This document shows, in pieces, positions 21,991 to 30,052 of a stretch of 33,820 nucleotides of DNA. The position numbers were made by a program, and so were the translations under genes. Numbering within the stretch: the stretch's first letter is position 1; each line of letters opens with the position of its first letter. Source of the stretch: Candidatus Pacearchaeota archaeon (lineage in GTDB: Archaea; Nanobdellota; Nanobdellia; Pacearchaeales; GW2011-AR1); contig PWGL01000110.1 in NCBI GenBank assembly GCA_003554465.1, positions 1 to 33,820 on the forward strand, read 5' to 3'. The notes below the pieces were generated by a model. The model worked only from the letters and a program-made list of their open reading frames with translations. It had not been told where the DNA came from and searched no databases.

Positions 21991-22485
21991 ATGGAAATTG
22001 GAAAAGAGAAAGAAAAAGAGTATATGAAAAAAATAGAGGCAGCGTTATTTGTTGCAGGTAGGTGGTTAAGTTTGCAAGATCTTATTATGCTTACAGATAT
22101 AAATCCTATATTGGTGAGGAAAATAATTGGTAAGTTAAAAGATAGGTATTCAAATGAAAAGACGGCACTAAATATTATGGATAACGAGGATAAGTGGAAA
22201 ATGGATGTGGGAGAAGATTATGCAGATGTTGTTAAAAGGTTAGCTACAGGACAATCAGAGTTTACAAAGGCAGAACAGGAGACATTGGCGGTAATAGCTT
22301 ACAAGCAGCCTGTTAAACAATCTATAGTTGTAAAAATTAGAGGAAATAAATCTTATGACCACATCAAAAAATTTGTAGAATTGGGCTTGGTTAAGGCTAG
22401 GAAAGAAGGTAGAACTAAAGAATTGGAATTGAGTGATGAATTTTATGACTATTTTCATCTTTCAAAGAAAGAAGAAGGAAATTAA
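21991..22485 (+). CDS. scpB: Segregation and condensation protein ScpB
   Basis: 164 residues; winged-helix kleisin partner of SMC-ScpA in chromosome condensation. N-terminal winged helix: MKKIEAALFVAGRWLSLQDL, then the RKIIGKLKDRYSNEKTAL wing. Second winged helix: FTKAEQETLAVIAYKQPVKQ, then VVKIRGNKSYDHIKKFVELG with GLVKARKEGRTKELEL. The upstream in-frame ATG 21928 adds 21 unrelated residues; the TATA box ATTTTTAAAC at about 21960-21970 fits ATG 21991 instead. The GT2 gene begins one base after its stop. No scpA is in the window. Confidence 0.92.
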   Translation: MEIGKEKEKEYMKKIEAALFVAGRWLSLQDLIMLTDINPILVRKIIGKLKDRYSNEKTALNIMDNEDKWKMDVGEDYADVVKRLATGQSEFTKAEQETLAVIAYKQPVKQSIVVKIRGNKSYDHIKKFVELGLVKARKEGRTKELELSDEFYDYFHLSKKEEGN

Positions 22486-22486
22486 A

Positions 22487-23719
22487 ATGGAATTTTTATC
22501 CTATATCTATTTGTTTTATATGTTTATAGCATTATATATGACCTCTTTATTTGTTTTATTATATATAAAAAATAGAAACAACATGTTTGATTATCCCAAA
22601 GCCAAAAAAGAATTTTCTTTAAGTATTATAGTCCCTGCTTATAATGAGGAAGATGCAATAAAGAAAACTATTGAAGAAATTTTAAAATCAGATTATAAAG
22701 GACTGAAAGAGATTATTGTAATGAATGACGGGTCTGTTGATAAGACTAAGGAAATTGTAGGTAAATTAGTAAAGAAATATAAAATTGTTAAAACTATTAA
22801 TAAAGAAAACAGCGGCAAGGCCGACTCAATTAATAAGGGTGTGAAAAAGGCAAAAGGAGAGTTAGTTGCTGTTGTGGATGCAGACTCTTATCCTAAGAAA
22901 GATGCAATAAGCAAGATGGTGGGTTTTTTTAACGATAAAGATATGGGTGTAGTGACGTCATATATAAGAGTTAAAAAAAGGACAAAATATATAGAGAAAT
23001 TACAGGCCATAGAATATACTGTTATATCTTGGACGAGGAAATTGCTTGAGTTTGTAGATTCTGTTTATGTTACTCCTGGGCCATTAAGTATATATAAAAA
23101 GAGCGCTTTGGAAAAAGTAGGAGGATTTGATACAAAAAATCTTACGGAAGATATAGAAATTACATGGAGGCTAACTCATTATGGCTATAAGAGAAAAGTT
23201 TGTTTACCTGCTACAGTCTATACTGTTGCCCCTGATAATATCCGCCAATGGTATAGGCAGAGAATCAGGTGGAATATGGGGGGTTTCCAAACCATTAATA
23301 AGTATAAGTCTCATTTTCTAAAGAAAGGAATGTTGGGAATGTTCATACTTCCTTTTTTTGTGGTATCTTTATTTTTAGGAGCGTTCGGTCTTGGAATATT
23401 TGTATATTTATTTGGTACAAGATTTATTTCTGCCAGGTATTCATTACGGCATAGCATTATAGCTGACACTCCTTTTGTGACTATGAGGGATTTAGGAATA
23501 ACCCCTTCAATTTTGAATATTTTTGGAATTATCCTATTTCTTTTCGCTCTAATTTATACACTTTATGCGATGAAGATTATGAAAGAACAGCCTTTCAAAA
23601 AAGAAAACTTTTTATACATGCCTATTTATTTATTATTATACCTAACATGCTATCCAATTATTATACCTATTTCCATATATAAGGTATTAAGGAAAGATAT
23701 AGATTGGGGGACTAAATAA
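22487..23719 (+). CDS. Processive GT2-family membrane glycosyltransferase
   Basis: 410 residues. One N-terminal membrane helix (about 5-27) is followed by a cytoplasmic GT-A domain (about 44-275) and three or more C-terminal membrane helices. Catalytic and substrate motifs: MNDGS (D81), DAD (D131, D133), TED (E221-D222 acceptor site) and QRIRW (Q258, R261, W262). This full set marks processive polysaccharide synthases such as poly-N-acetylglucosamine (PgaC/IcaA) or hyaluronan synthases. The tail RKDIDWGTK is also common in that group. ATG 22487, one base after scpB with GAAGGAAATT upstream, is preferred to an in-frame ATG inside scpB (22433). A NodB deacetylase encoded 0.7 kb downstream suggests the product is partly de-N-acetylated. 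Confidence 0.9.
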   Translation: MEFLSYIYLFYMFIALYMTSLFVLLYIKNRNNMFDYPKAKKEFSLSIIVPAYNEEDAIKKTIEEILKSDYKGLKEIIVMNDGSVDKTKEIVGKLVKKYKIVKTINKENSGKADSINKGVKKAKGELVAVVDADSYPKKDAISKMVGFFNDKDMGVVTSYIRVKKRTKYIEKLQAIEYTVISWTRKLLEFVDSVYVTPGPLSIYKKSALEKVGGFDTKNLTEDIEITWRLTHYGYKRKVCLPATVYTVAPDNIRQWYRQRIRWNMGGFQTINKYKSHFLKKGMLGMFILPFFVVSLFLGAFGLGIFVYLFGTRFISARYSLRHSIIADTPFVTMRDLGITPSILNIFGIILFLFALIYTLYAMKIMKEQPFKKENFLYMPIYLLLYLTCYPIIIPISIYKVLRKDIDWGTK

Positions 23720-23722
23720 AAA

Positions 23723-24373
23723 ATGAAATCTCAAAAACATGTTTTTTGGCAAGCATTATTAGTAGCTGCTTTTATTTTTACAGCAGGTATATTACTGGGT
23801 TTTGCCTTTGAAAGTTCAAGGTTTTCAAGAATTGAAGAGTTATATATAGAGTCTGAGCTAGATTCTCTAGATATGAAAATGGTGGGAGATGCATTACCTT
23901 TAGTTGAGGATTGTGAGTTAACTGAGAAAGTAAATATAGATTTTGCAGATAAGATTTATGAGGAGGCATTGTTACTTGAGGAGTTAGAGTCTGCTCAGAG
24001 ATTTACAGATTCTTTAAAATTACAGCATAGAAAGTATGATTTGTTAAGGGCTGGGTTGTGGCTGAATCTTATTAAAGGTAAGGAAAAGTGTGATTTTTCA
24101 TATTCTAGTGTAGTTTACCTCTACAATCATAATCCTGACAAGTTAGAAAGAAAGGCTGAACAAAAAGTTATCTCAGATTTTTTACTTGAATTAAAAAGGT
24201 CAAATCCTGAAGAAGTTTTGTTGATACCTATTGCGGTTAATATGGATCTCATGTCTGTAGATTTATTGGTAGATAAATATAATATTACATCCTTTCCCGC
24301 GGTGGTTGTTGATGAGGAGAATAAGTTTTATGGTAGTGATAATTTAGATGGGGTAAAAAATCATATAGAATAA
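23723..24373 (+). CDS. Membrane-anchored thioredoxin-like protein
   Basis: 216 residues. The N-terminal signal-anchor (about 10-29, ALLVAAFIFTAGILLGFAF) is followed by an extracytoplasmic helical region (about 35-130) with Cys at about 64 and 117. The C-terminal half (about 140-216: VISDFLLELKRSNPEEVLLI ... KYNITSFPAVVVDEENKF) resembles a thioredoxin fold with the cis-proline loop SFPAVVV but no CxxC motif. It starts three bases after the GT2 stop. The exact role is unknown; it may stabilise the exopolysaccharide machinery. The last codons and stop are duplicated downstream (see repeat). Confidence 0.65.
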   Translation: MKSQKHVFWQALLVAAFIFTAGILLGFAFESSRFSRIEELYIESELDSLDMKMVGDALPLVEDCELTEKVNIDFADKIYEEALLLEELESAQRFTDSLKLQHRKYDLLRAGLWLNLIKGKEKCDFSYSSVVYLYNHNPDKLERKAEQKVISDFLLELKRSNPEEVLLIPIAVNMDLMSVDLLVDKYNITSFPAVVVDEENKFYGSDNLDGVKNHIE

Positions 24374-24416
24374 TATGTGGGTCAAAAATCATATGGAATA
24401 ATATGTGGGTCAAAAA
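24351..24416 (+). repeat. 28-bp tandem duplication across a gene end
   Basis: Unit 1 at 24351-24378 and unit 2 at 24379-24406 differ at only two of 28 positions. A partial third unit (GGGTCAAAAAT) runs into the ATG of the next gene at 24416. Unit 1 encodes the VKNHIE-stop of the thioredoxin-like protein; unit 2 repeats it as VKNHME-stop, untranslated. Confidence 0.9.
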
Positions 24417-25189
24417 TGGGTAAGAATATTTCAAGGAAGGCTTTGGTAATAGTAAGTTTTATTTTTTTAATTATCTTTTTAATTATCTTTACTAATTATT
24501 CAAGAGTTTTTTTATCTCCCAGTCCTTTGGATGAAGGAATAGTTTCATTAACTTTTGATGATGGATTAAAGACACAGTATGAGAATGCTTTTCATTTGAT
24601 GCAAGAATACAATATGACAGGAACATTATATCCTGATATAAGGAGAGTAAAAGCAGATTCGTGGGGTGGAAGAAAAACAGTAAGTATAGAGAATGTTATG
24701 GAGATGTATGAATCAGGTTGGGAAATTGGATCTCACTCAGTTAATCATAAAAGGTTAGATGAGTTGGAAAAAGAAGAATTGAAATATGAATTAGAATATC
24801 CCGTGGAGTTTTTTAAAGGATATGGGATAAATGTTTCTACATTGGCTTATCCTTATGGTTATTATGATGAAAAAGTTTTGGAAGAAGCCAGGAATTTCTA
24901 CATTGCAGGAAGGGTTATAGATGAGAAAGGTAAGGATTTTTATAATTTAAGAGGAGATACCGAATGGCTAACAAAAGACCATTCGGCAGAAGATATTTGT
25001 AAGAAAGTAGAGAGAGCGGATGAAAGAGATGAATGGCTGATACTGCTGTTTCATTCTGTAGAAGAAGAAAAAAGAAGGACATTTGACACTTCAATAGAAG
25101 TTTTACAGGGGATTTTAGAATGTATTGATGATGTAGGTATTGATGTCAAGAATGTAGATGAAGTTGTATTAGGATTAATGGAAGCTTGA
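24416..25189 (+). CDS. Polysaccharide deacetylase (NodB/CE4 family), membrane anchored
   Basis: 257 residues from ATG 24416. An in-frame GTG at 24377 lies inside the tandem repeat and is rejected. N-terminal membrane anchor at about 9-27, then the NodB fold: TFDDG (D48, D49), the metal-binding GSHSVNH (H107, H111), AYPYGYYD (about 144-151), and the closing LLFHSVEE near 225. CE4 enzymes remove N-acetyl groups from chitin-like or peptidoglycan glycans using a metal ion. Adjacent to a processive GT2, it suggests an IcaA/IcaB-like pair making a partly deacetylated surface polymer outside the cell. Confidence 0.9.
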   Translation: MGKNISRKALVIVSFIFLIIFLIIFTNYSRVFLSPSPLDEGIVSLTFDDGLKTQYENAFHLMQEYNMTGTLYPDIRRVKADSWGGRKTVSIENVMEMYESGWEIGSHSVNHKRLDELEKEELKYELEYPVEFFKGYGINVSTLAYPYGYYDEKVLEEARNFYIAGRVIDEKGKDFYNLRGDTEWLTKDHSAEDICKKVERADERDEWLILLFHSVEEEKRRTFDTSIEVLQGILECIDDVGIDVKNVDEVVLGLMEA

Positions 25190-25194
25190 TTTCT

Positions 25195-25419
25195 TTATTT
25201 TTTGTTTTTTATAAATTGTAAATGAAAAATTTCTATTGGCATACCTTCTCCAAATACAGAGGGCCAAAGAAGTGGGATGTAGTGATGAGAATATACTTCT
25301 CTTATATCAAAAATATTTTTAATATCTGCTAAGTAAATTAAGAGAAAAGCTAAAAAGAGTATAGATAAACCTATAACTAATACATATTGGTATTTTAGTA
25401 TGGGTTTTTTAATTTCCAT
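25195..25419 (-). CDS. Small membrane protein, unknown
   Basis: 74 residues with one strong membrane helix (about 12-31, VLVIGLSILFLAFLLIYLAD). A short external tail follows with His and Trp/Pro residues (YSHHYIPLLWPSVFGEG). TATA-like ATATTTAAAAG lies about 25 nt upstream of ATG 25419, supporting expression. It is convergent with the deacetylase gene, six bases apart. No family recognised. Confidence 0.55.
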   Translation of the reverse strand: MEIKKPILKYQYVLVIGLSILFLAFLLIYLADIKNIFDIREVYSHHYIPLLWPSVFGEGMPIEIFHLQFIKNKK

Positions 25420-25530
25420 ATAAAAGATAAGCCTTGAGTTCTTTTAAATATTTCTAAAATACTATTGATTCACCTAAATGCAATTGTAACAAACTTTTAA
25501 AAACTTCAAAATCTCTACTAATTAGAGAAA

Positions 25531-26538
25531 ATGGCAAAATGTTATAAGTGTGGGCAAGATGAAGAGTCAGAGCTAGTTGATGCTATTCTTCAGGGAAGTG
25601 TAATTAAGATTTGCAAGATTTGCAGTGAAAATGAAAATATTCCTATTATAAGAAAACCTACAACCGGTCAGTTGAAAGATAGTGAGAAGAGAGAAACTGT
25701 TGGTGATAAACTTAAGAAAGTTTCTAAAAGTAAGGAAAATGAAAATGTTGAAGAAATAGGTAGTGGTAAAGCTAGCACTTTGAATAAAATAAGGGAGAGG
25801 GAGAAAGAAAAAAGAAAAATTAGTGAAAATAGGGGAAAAAGTTTGAATTTAGCAGATAATTACCATTGGCATATTTCAAAGGCAAGAAGAGATAAGAGGT
25901 TATCTAGAAGACAGTTGGCTAGTGAAATTGGTGAGTCAGAGGCCGCATTAAAAATGGTTGAGAATAAAGAGTTACCTGAGGAAGCTCTAGTATTAATTAG
26001 AAAGTTAGAACAATATTTAGGGGTTGAGCTGAGAGAAGAGACAGAGGAAGAGAAGAAAAAGAGGGTGGAAGAAGTTGAGAGAAGGAAAAAAATAAGGGCG
26101 AGTATGAAAGAATTGGGTGTTGAGAAAGGGGAGAAAAAAGGGGAGAAAAAAGAAAAAGCAAAATTGAAAGATGAGAAAGGAGAAATAAAGATAGATAGAG
26201 ATGTGGCAAAAAATTTGACAATAGATGACTTGAGGAATATGCGGAAGGAAATGAAATTAGAGAAAAAAGATAATAATGAAGAGGTAAAGGGTGAAGAGAA
26301 GGAAGATGCGGAAAATTTAATAGAACAGGTTGAGAAAGATAAGAGGAAGAGGGAGGAAGAGAGAGTAATGAGGGCTAGAGAGTTACAAAAGGAACAACTG
26401 GAAGGATATGAAGATACTAATCAAAGTTCTGAAAAAAGTGAAGAGAGCGAAAATGATGATTTCGAGAAAGGAGAAAAAGAAAGAAAAGAGGAAAATGATG
26501 ACGATGAAGGGATGTTGGGAGAGGTAGAATTGGAATAA
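25531..26538 (+). CDS. MBF1-like transcription factor with long charged C-terminal extension
   Basis: 335 residues. N-terminal zinc ribbon CYKC ... CKIC (about 4-30); linker; a helix-turn-helix of the Cro/XRE type at about 110-170 (ISKARRDKRLSRRQLASEIG, then AALKMVENKELPEEALVLIR, then LEQYLGVEL), as in multiprotein bridging factor 1. Usual archaeal MBF1 ends here at about 165 residues. This protein continues for another 165 residues of Lys/Glu-rich, probably coiled or disordered sequence, including the phrase DVAKNLTIDDLRNMRKE. MBF1 bridges TBP and regulators and also contacts ribosomes. TATA-like CTTTTAAAAAC (25494-25504) precedes the ATG. Confidence 0.85.
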   Translation: MAKCYKCGQDEESELVDAILQGSVIKICKICSENENIPIIRKPTTGQLKDSEKRETVGDKLKKVSKSKENENVEEIGSGKASTLNKIREREKEKRKISENRGKSLNLADNYHWHISKARRDKRLSRRQLASEIGESEAALKMVENKELPEEALVLIRKLEQYLGVELREETEEEKKKRVEEVERRKKIRASMKELGVEKGEKKGEKKEKAKLKDEKGEIKIDRDVAKNLTIDDLRNMRKEMKLEKKDNNEEVKGEEKEDAENLIEQVEKDKRKREEERVMRARELQKEQLEGYEDTNQSSEKSEESENDDFEKGEKERKEENDDDEGMLGEVELE

Positions 26539-26563
26539 TAAGCTTTAAAAACCCAATAAAATT

Positions 26564-26845
26564 ATGAGTAGTAAGATGAAAATAGAATATTTAAAGAAAG
26601 AAGACAAGGAAGCTGAAATAATGTTGAATAACTTAACTATAGCAGAAATTTTAAGAGTTTATCTAAATAAGGATGATAATGTAGATTTTGCTGCATGGAG
26701 GAGAGAACACCCTACGAAAGATCCAGTATTAAAGATAAAGACAGGTAAGGACAGAAATGTAGATAAAGCTGTAGAGATGGCGGCAAATCAGATAGAGCAA
26801 GAGGCAGATAGTTTTGTTAAGGATTTTAAAAAGTCCGTAAAGTAA
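26564..26845 (+). CDS. rpoL: DNA-directed RNA polymerase subunit L (Rpo11)
   Basis: 93 residues. Rpo11/RPB11 homologue that pairs with subunit D as the assembly platform of archaeal RNA polymerase. Family pattern: MKIEYLKKEDKEAEIMLNN, LTIAEILRVYLNKDDNVDFA (the usual TLANLLR helix, here TIAEILR), WRREHPTKDPVLKIKT, and the long terminal helix. Normal length. TATA-like GCTTTAAAAACC lies about 20 nt before the ATG. It is followed closely by AMMECR1. Confidence 0.9.
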   Translation: MSSKMKIEYLKKEDKEAEIMLNNLTIAEILRVYLNKDDNVDFAAWRREHPTKDPVLKIKTGKDRNVDKAVEMAANQIEQEADSFVKDFKKSVK

Positions 26846-26858
26846 TTATTTTTCTAAA

Positions 26859-27431
26859 ATGGTTAAACTTACGAAAGAAGATGGAAAGGAACTTTTGAAT
26901 TTAGCAAGAGAGGTTATAACTAAAAATTTTTCCGGAGAGGAAGCGAATATACCTAAAAATAACAAATTCGATTTCAAAAAAGGTGTTTTTGTAACTTTGA
27001 AAAAAAATAATGAGTTGAGAGGTTGTGTGGGTTTACCTTATCCTATCTTACCTTTGAAGAAGGCAATAGTTAAGGCAGCAAGGTCTGCAGCTTTTGAAGA
27101 CCCTAGATTTCAGGATGTTAAAAAGGAAGAACTGAAAGAAATTTCTATAGAAATTTCTACCTTAGAAATACCAAAAGAATGTAAGTCTGATGATATAGAA
27201 ATAGGTAAAGATGGTTTAATTTGTAATTTTAGAGGTCAGACCGGGTTATTGCTTCCACAAGTGGCTGAAGAGCAAGATATGAGTAGGGAGCAGTTTTTAG
27301 AGGCAATTTGTGGCAAGGCCGGCCTTCCTAAAGATACATGGGAGGAGCCAGATTTTAAGTTATGGAAATTCCAGTGTCAAATTTTTTCTGAAAATGAAAA
27401 AAACCCCCATAAAAATGACAAAGATAAATGA
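26859..27431 (+). CDS. AMMECR1-domain protein
   Basis: 190 residues. Conserved in archaea and eukaryotes, with signature LRGCVG (53-58) and the GVFVTLKK strand before it. FEDPRFQDVKKEELKEISIE, GKDGLICNFRGQTGLLLPQV and TWEEPDFKLWKFQCQIF complete the family pattern. The biochemical role is not established; a link to tRNA or protein modification is often suggested. A polar Asn/Lys tail (ENEKNPHKNDKDK) extends beyond the domain. It starts 13 bases after rpoL, so an operon is likely. Confidence 0.93.
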   Translation: MVKLTKEDGKELLNLAREVITKNFSGEEANIPKNNKFDFKKGVFVTLKKNNELRGCVGLPYPILPLKKAIVKAARSAAFEDPRFQDVKKEELKEISIEISTLEIPKECKSDDIEIGKDGLICNFRGQTGLLLPQVAEEQDMSREQFLEAICGKAGLPKDTWEEPDFKLWKFQCQIFSENEKNPHKNDKDK

Positions 27432-27493
27432 TAAAATTATTATATAGTATAGACCATAAATATTTTTAAATAACCTTTTCTTATAGTTTTATT

Positions 27494-27817
27494 ATGGTAT
27501 CGAGGGATTCAGCCAGTCAAGATTCAGCCTATCAGGGTTCAGTTGTCGGAAATCCAGCAGGATTAGATAGGTCCGAAGTGAGCCATTATTTTGACGGAGA
27601 ATTGGATGGTGGATGGGTTTATGGCCAGATAGGATTTAGGGAAGATAAAGATAATCATGATGGAAGGCCCGTGGTCGTTCCTGTAGATGGTATGCATCTT
27701 GAAAATTCTAACGGTCAGCTATTACCAGATCAAATATCTTTAGTAGGTGCTTTATCTAATAAGAAAGCAAGAGAATCTGGAAGTAGAACCTCTATTTCTC
27801 AACTAGACTATTTATAA
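27494..27817 (+). CDS. Unknown 107-residue soluble protein
   Basis: Not recognised. The first 20 residues are Ser/Gln-rich and probably flexible (SRDSASQDSAYQGS). The middle (about 30-80) may form a small beta domain (GGWVYGQIGFREDK ... RPVVVPVDGMHLENSNG). Acidic overall, without Cys or membrane segments. A good TATA box, ATTTTTAAATAACC (27461-27474), lies about 25 nt before ATG 27494, which argues for a real leaderless gene. Confidence 0.55.
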   Translation: MVSRDSASQDSAYQGSVVGNPAGLDRSEVSHYFDGELDGGWVYGQIGFREDKDNHDGRPVVVPVDGMHLENSNGQLLPDQISLVGALSNKKARESGSRTSISQLDYL

Positions 27818-27863
27818 TTTTCTTTTGGCCATTAGTTTTATTAATACATTCTTCTAATGTACT

Positions 27864-28697
27864 ATGATGGTTAAAAAAGATAGTGGTCAATATGAGAAAA
27901 ATAGGAAAAATAAGAATTATAACAATTATAAAAGTGGAAGAAAGTATATGAAATATGACAGGGGAAAGATTTCTTCTGGTTCTTATGATTTAAATAAATG
28001 GTTTTTTGGTGGTTATGAGAAAGGTGTAATCTCTACTCTTTATGGCCCAGCAGGTTCTGGAAAAACGAATTTTTGTATTTTGGCTGCAGTTAGCCAGGCA
28101 AAAAAAGGTCATAAAGTTATTTATATTGATACAGAAGGAGGGTTCTCTTCAGAAAGAGTCAAACAAATATTAGGTGATGATGATAAATTAGATAAAGTTC
28201 TAGAAAATATAATTTTGTTAAAGGCAACATCTTTTGAAGAGCAGAAGAAAATTTTTAGGAATTTGGAAAAAAGATTGAAGAGAAATGCGAATTTAGTTAT
28301 TGTCGATGGTATGACTATGCTTTATAGGTTAGAGCTTGGAGAGGCTAGAAGAATTAATAAGGAGGAAGTTAGCAATATTAATAAAGAGCTGGTTAGGCAA
28401 ATGAAAATTCTAGCATATCTAGCCAGGAACAATGATATTTCTGTTTTAGCTACAAACCAGGTTTATAAAAATTTTTTATATAATGGGGACGAAGATAATA
28501 ACAGAAAAAAATCTTGGGAAAAGGAGTATTGCATGGTGGGGGGAGATATAATGAAATATTGGAGTAAATGCATAATAGAGTTGAGTATTATGGGTAAAAA
28601 TAGGAAGGCAAGGCTAGTTAAGCATAGAAGTCAGCCTGAGAAAGAGTTAGATTTTTTTATTGTTAAGAGAGGTATTAAGAAAAAAGGGTTTTTCTAA
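27864..28697 (+). CDS. radB: RadB, RecA/Rad51-family recombination mediator
   Basis: 277 residues. An archaeal RadA paralogue that assists recombination. Walker A GPAGSGKT (61-68), Walker B LVIVDGM (about 142-148), and the ISVLATNQVYKNF strand after it. The lack of the N-terminal helix-hairpin-helix domain of RadA and the short length fit RadB. The N-terminus has an unusual 30-residue Asn/Lys/Tyr-rich basic extension before the core (ISSGSYDLNKWFFGGYEKG), perhaps for DNA binding. Two adjacent ATGs (27864, 27867) are both possible. Convergent with lysA, five bases apart. Confidence 0.88.
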   Translation: MMVKKDSGQYEKNRKNKNYNNYKSGRKYMKYDRGKISSGSYDLNKWFFGGYEKGVISTLYGPAGSGKTNFCILAAVSQAKKGHKVIYIDTEGGFSSERVKQILGDDDKLDKVLENIILLKATSFEEQKKIFRNLEKRLKRNANLVIVDGMTMLYRLELGEARRINKEEVSNINKELVRQMKILAYLARNNDISVLATNQVYKNFLYNGDEDNNRKKSWEKEYCMVGGDIMKYWSKCIIELSIMGKNRKARLVKHRSQPEKELDFFIVKRGIKKKGFF

Positions 28698-28702
28698 GTA
28701 TA

Positions 28703-30052
28703 TCAATTAATTATTTCAAAAGTTTCATTTTGTGTTATTTGTTTTAGGCTTTGTGGCTTCCTGGTTATAGCGATATTACCATCTTCAAGTTTTGAAAATT
28801 CTGGAGCTTGTGTGTGTGAATTATAGTTAAAAGGGGACATAGTTGAGCCATAAGCTCCACAGCCACCTATTACAAGATAGTCACCTATTTTTGGTTCTGC
28901 CATTTTTCTAGGAATTATATTTCCTTTTTCATCTAAAGATTGTGAGTCTCCTGATTCGCAACATCTACCCACAGGGACAAATTTTGTTTCAGGAATCTCT
29001 TCCTGGAAATCTGAGTATAAAATTTTTCCTTCTTGAGAAATAATATAAAAAGGGTGTTTTGAACCATATAGTAATTGTCTAGAATTCAATTCCATACCCC
29101 CGTCCAAAATTAGGAAATTGAAACCATCTTTTCCTGTACTTTTTTTATCTATCACTTTAGTTATGATGTATCCAGAGTTTGCTACTAAATATGTTCCAGG
29201 CTCTACTTCTATTGAAAGTTCTCTCCTAGTCCTATTGTTGAATTCTTGAACTTTTTTATATGCTAAATCTCCTAATTCCTTAACATCTGCAGATTTATCT
29301 TCAGGCATTCTCGCCTCTTTTATTCCTCCTCCAAAATTAACTATACTTACAGGGTGACCTGAAAAGTATTTTTCTATTATAGATAGTAAGACCTCGATAT
29401 TTTCTTTCCATTTCTCTGGATCTCCTCCCGATCCTATGTGGTCATGAACTCTTATGAATGATAACCCTTTCTCCTTTGCGAAATTTAAGACCTGCTCTAA
29501 ATCATTTACGTGGATACCAAAACATGAGTATTTTGATGCAGTATTTCTTGTTATAGATTCTCCCGACCCGACATCTCCTAAAGGATGAACTCTTATAGAA
29601 AGAGGTATTTTATTTCTTGATGAAAATTCTGCTATTTCTTTAAGCTGCTTCATTGAACAAACATTATATTGTAGGCCTTTTAACATCATTTCTTCCAGCT
29701 CTTTTTTCTTTTCTCTTTGGTAAATTTCTTGGGATGTAAGCAATATATTTTGGAGAGGGACCCCAGACATATTTGCTCTTTTTGCCTCATTTAAAGAGCT
29801 GGCATCTATACCTATACCTTTTTTTGTTATCAGATCTACAATATGCCCATTTGAGTTAGCTTTCATAGCAAACCTATACATATTGTTTTTTTGAGCAGTG
29901 CTTTTTATATTAGGAATATCTAAAATTTTTTCACACCTCTTTAGGATAAGAGTGTCGTCATATAAATATGCGGGAGTTTTTATTTTTCCCACCTTAGAAA
30001 TATCTTCGGAAGTTATATTTCCTTTAGGATGCAAAATTTTTCCAGATTCCAT
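28703..30052 (-). CDS. lysA: Diaminopimelate decarboxylase-like PLP enzyme
   Basis: 449 residues, fold-type III (alanine-racemase barrel) decarboxylase that would convert meso-diaminopimelate to lysine. PLP lysine K64 in RFAMKANSNGH; GIDASSLNEA; HDHIGSGG phosphate loop region; NFGGGIKE; EVEPGTYLVA (family EPGR-like site); RCCESGD (the partner-subunit Cys loop GPxCxSxD in family terms); and GAYGSTMSPFN. Substrate could differ, since several residues around EPGT and RCCESGD depart from consensus. It overlaps the upstream Ddh stop by one base, so the two are an operon; this context favours DAP as substrate. Confidence 0.85.
   Translation of the reverse strand: MESGKILHPKGNITSEDISKVGKIKTPAYLYDDTLILKRCEKILDIPNIKSTAQKNNMYRFAMKANSNGHIVDLITKKGIGIDASSLNEAKRANMSGVPLQNILLTSQEIYQREKKKELEEMMLKGLQYNVCSMKQLKEIAEFSSRNKIPLSIRVHPLGDVGSGESITRNTASKYSCFGIHVNDLEQVLNFAKEKGLSFIRVHDHIGSGGDPEKWKENIEVLLSIIEKYFSGHPVSIVNFGGGIKEARMPEDKSADVKELGDLAYKKVQEFNNRTRRELSIEVEPGTYLVANSGYIITKVIDKKSTGKDGFNFLILDGGMELNSRQLLYGSKHPFYIISQEGKILYSDFQEEIPETKFVPVGRCCESGDSQSLDEKGNIIPRKMAEPKIGDYLVIGGCGAYGSTMSPFNYNSHTQAPEFSKLEDGNIAITRKPQSLKQITQNETFEIIN

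Noticed and set aside
22433..22486. ATG inside scpB as start of the glycosyltransferase
   Set aside because: The added residues are the scpB 3' end in another frame; ATG 22487 follows directly and gives the membrane helix at once.
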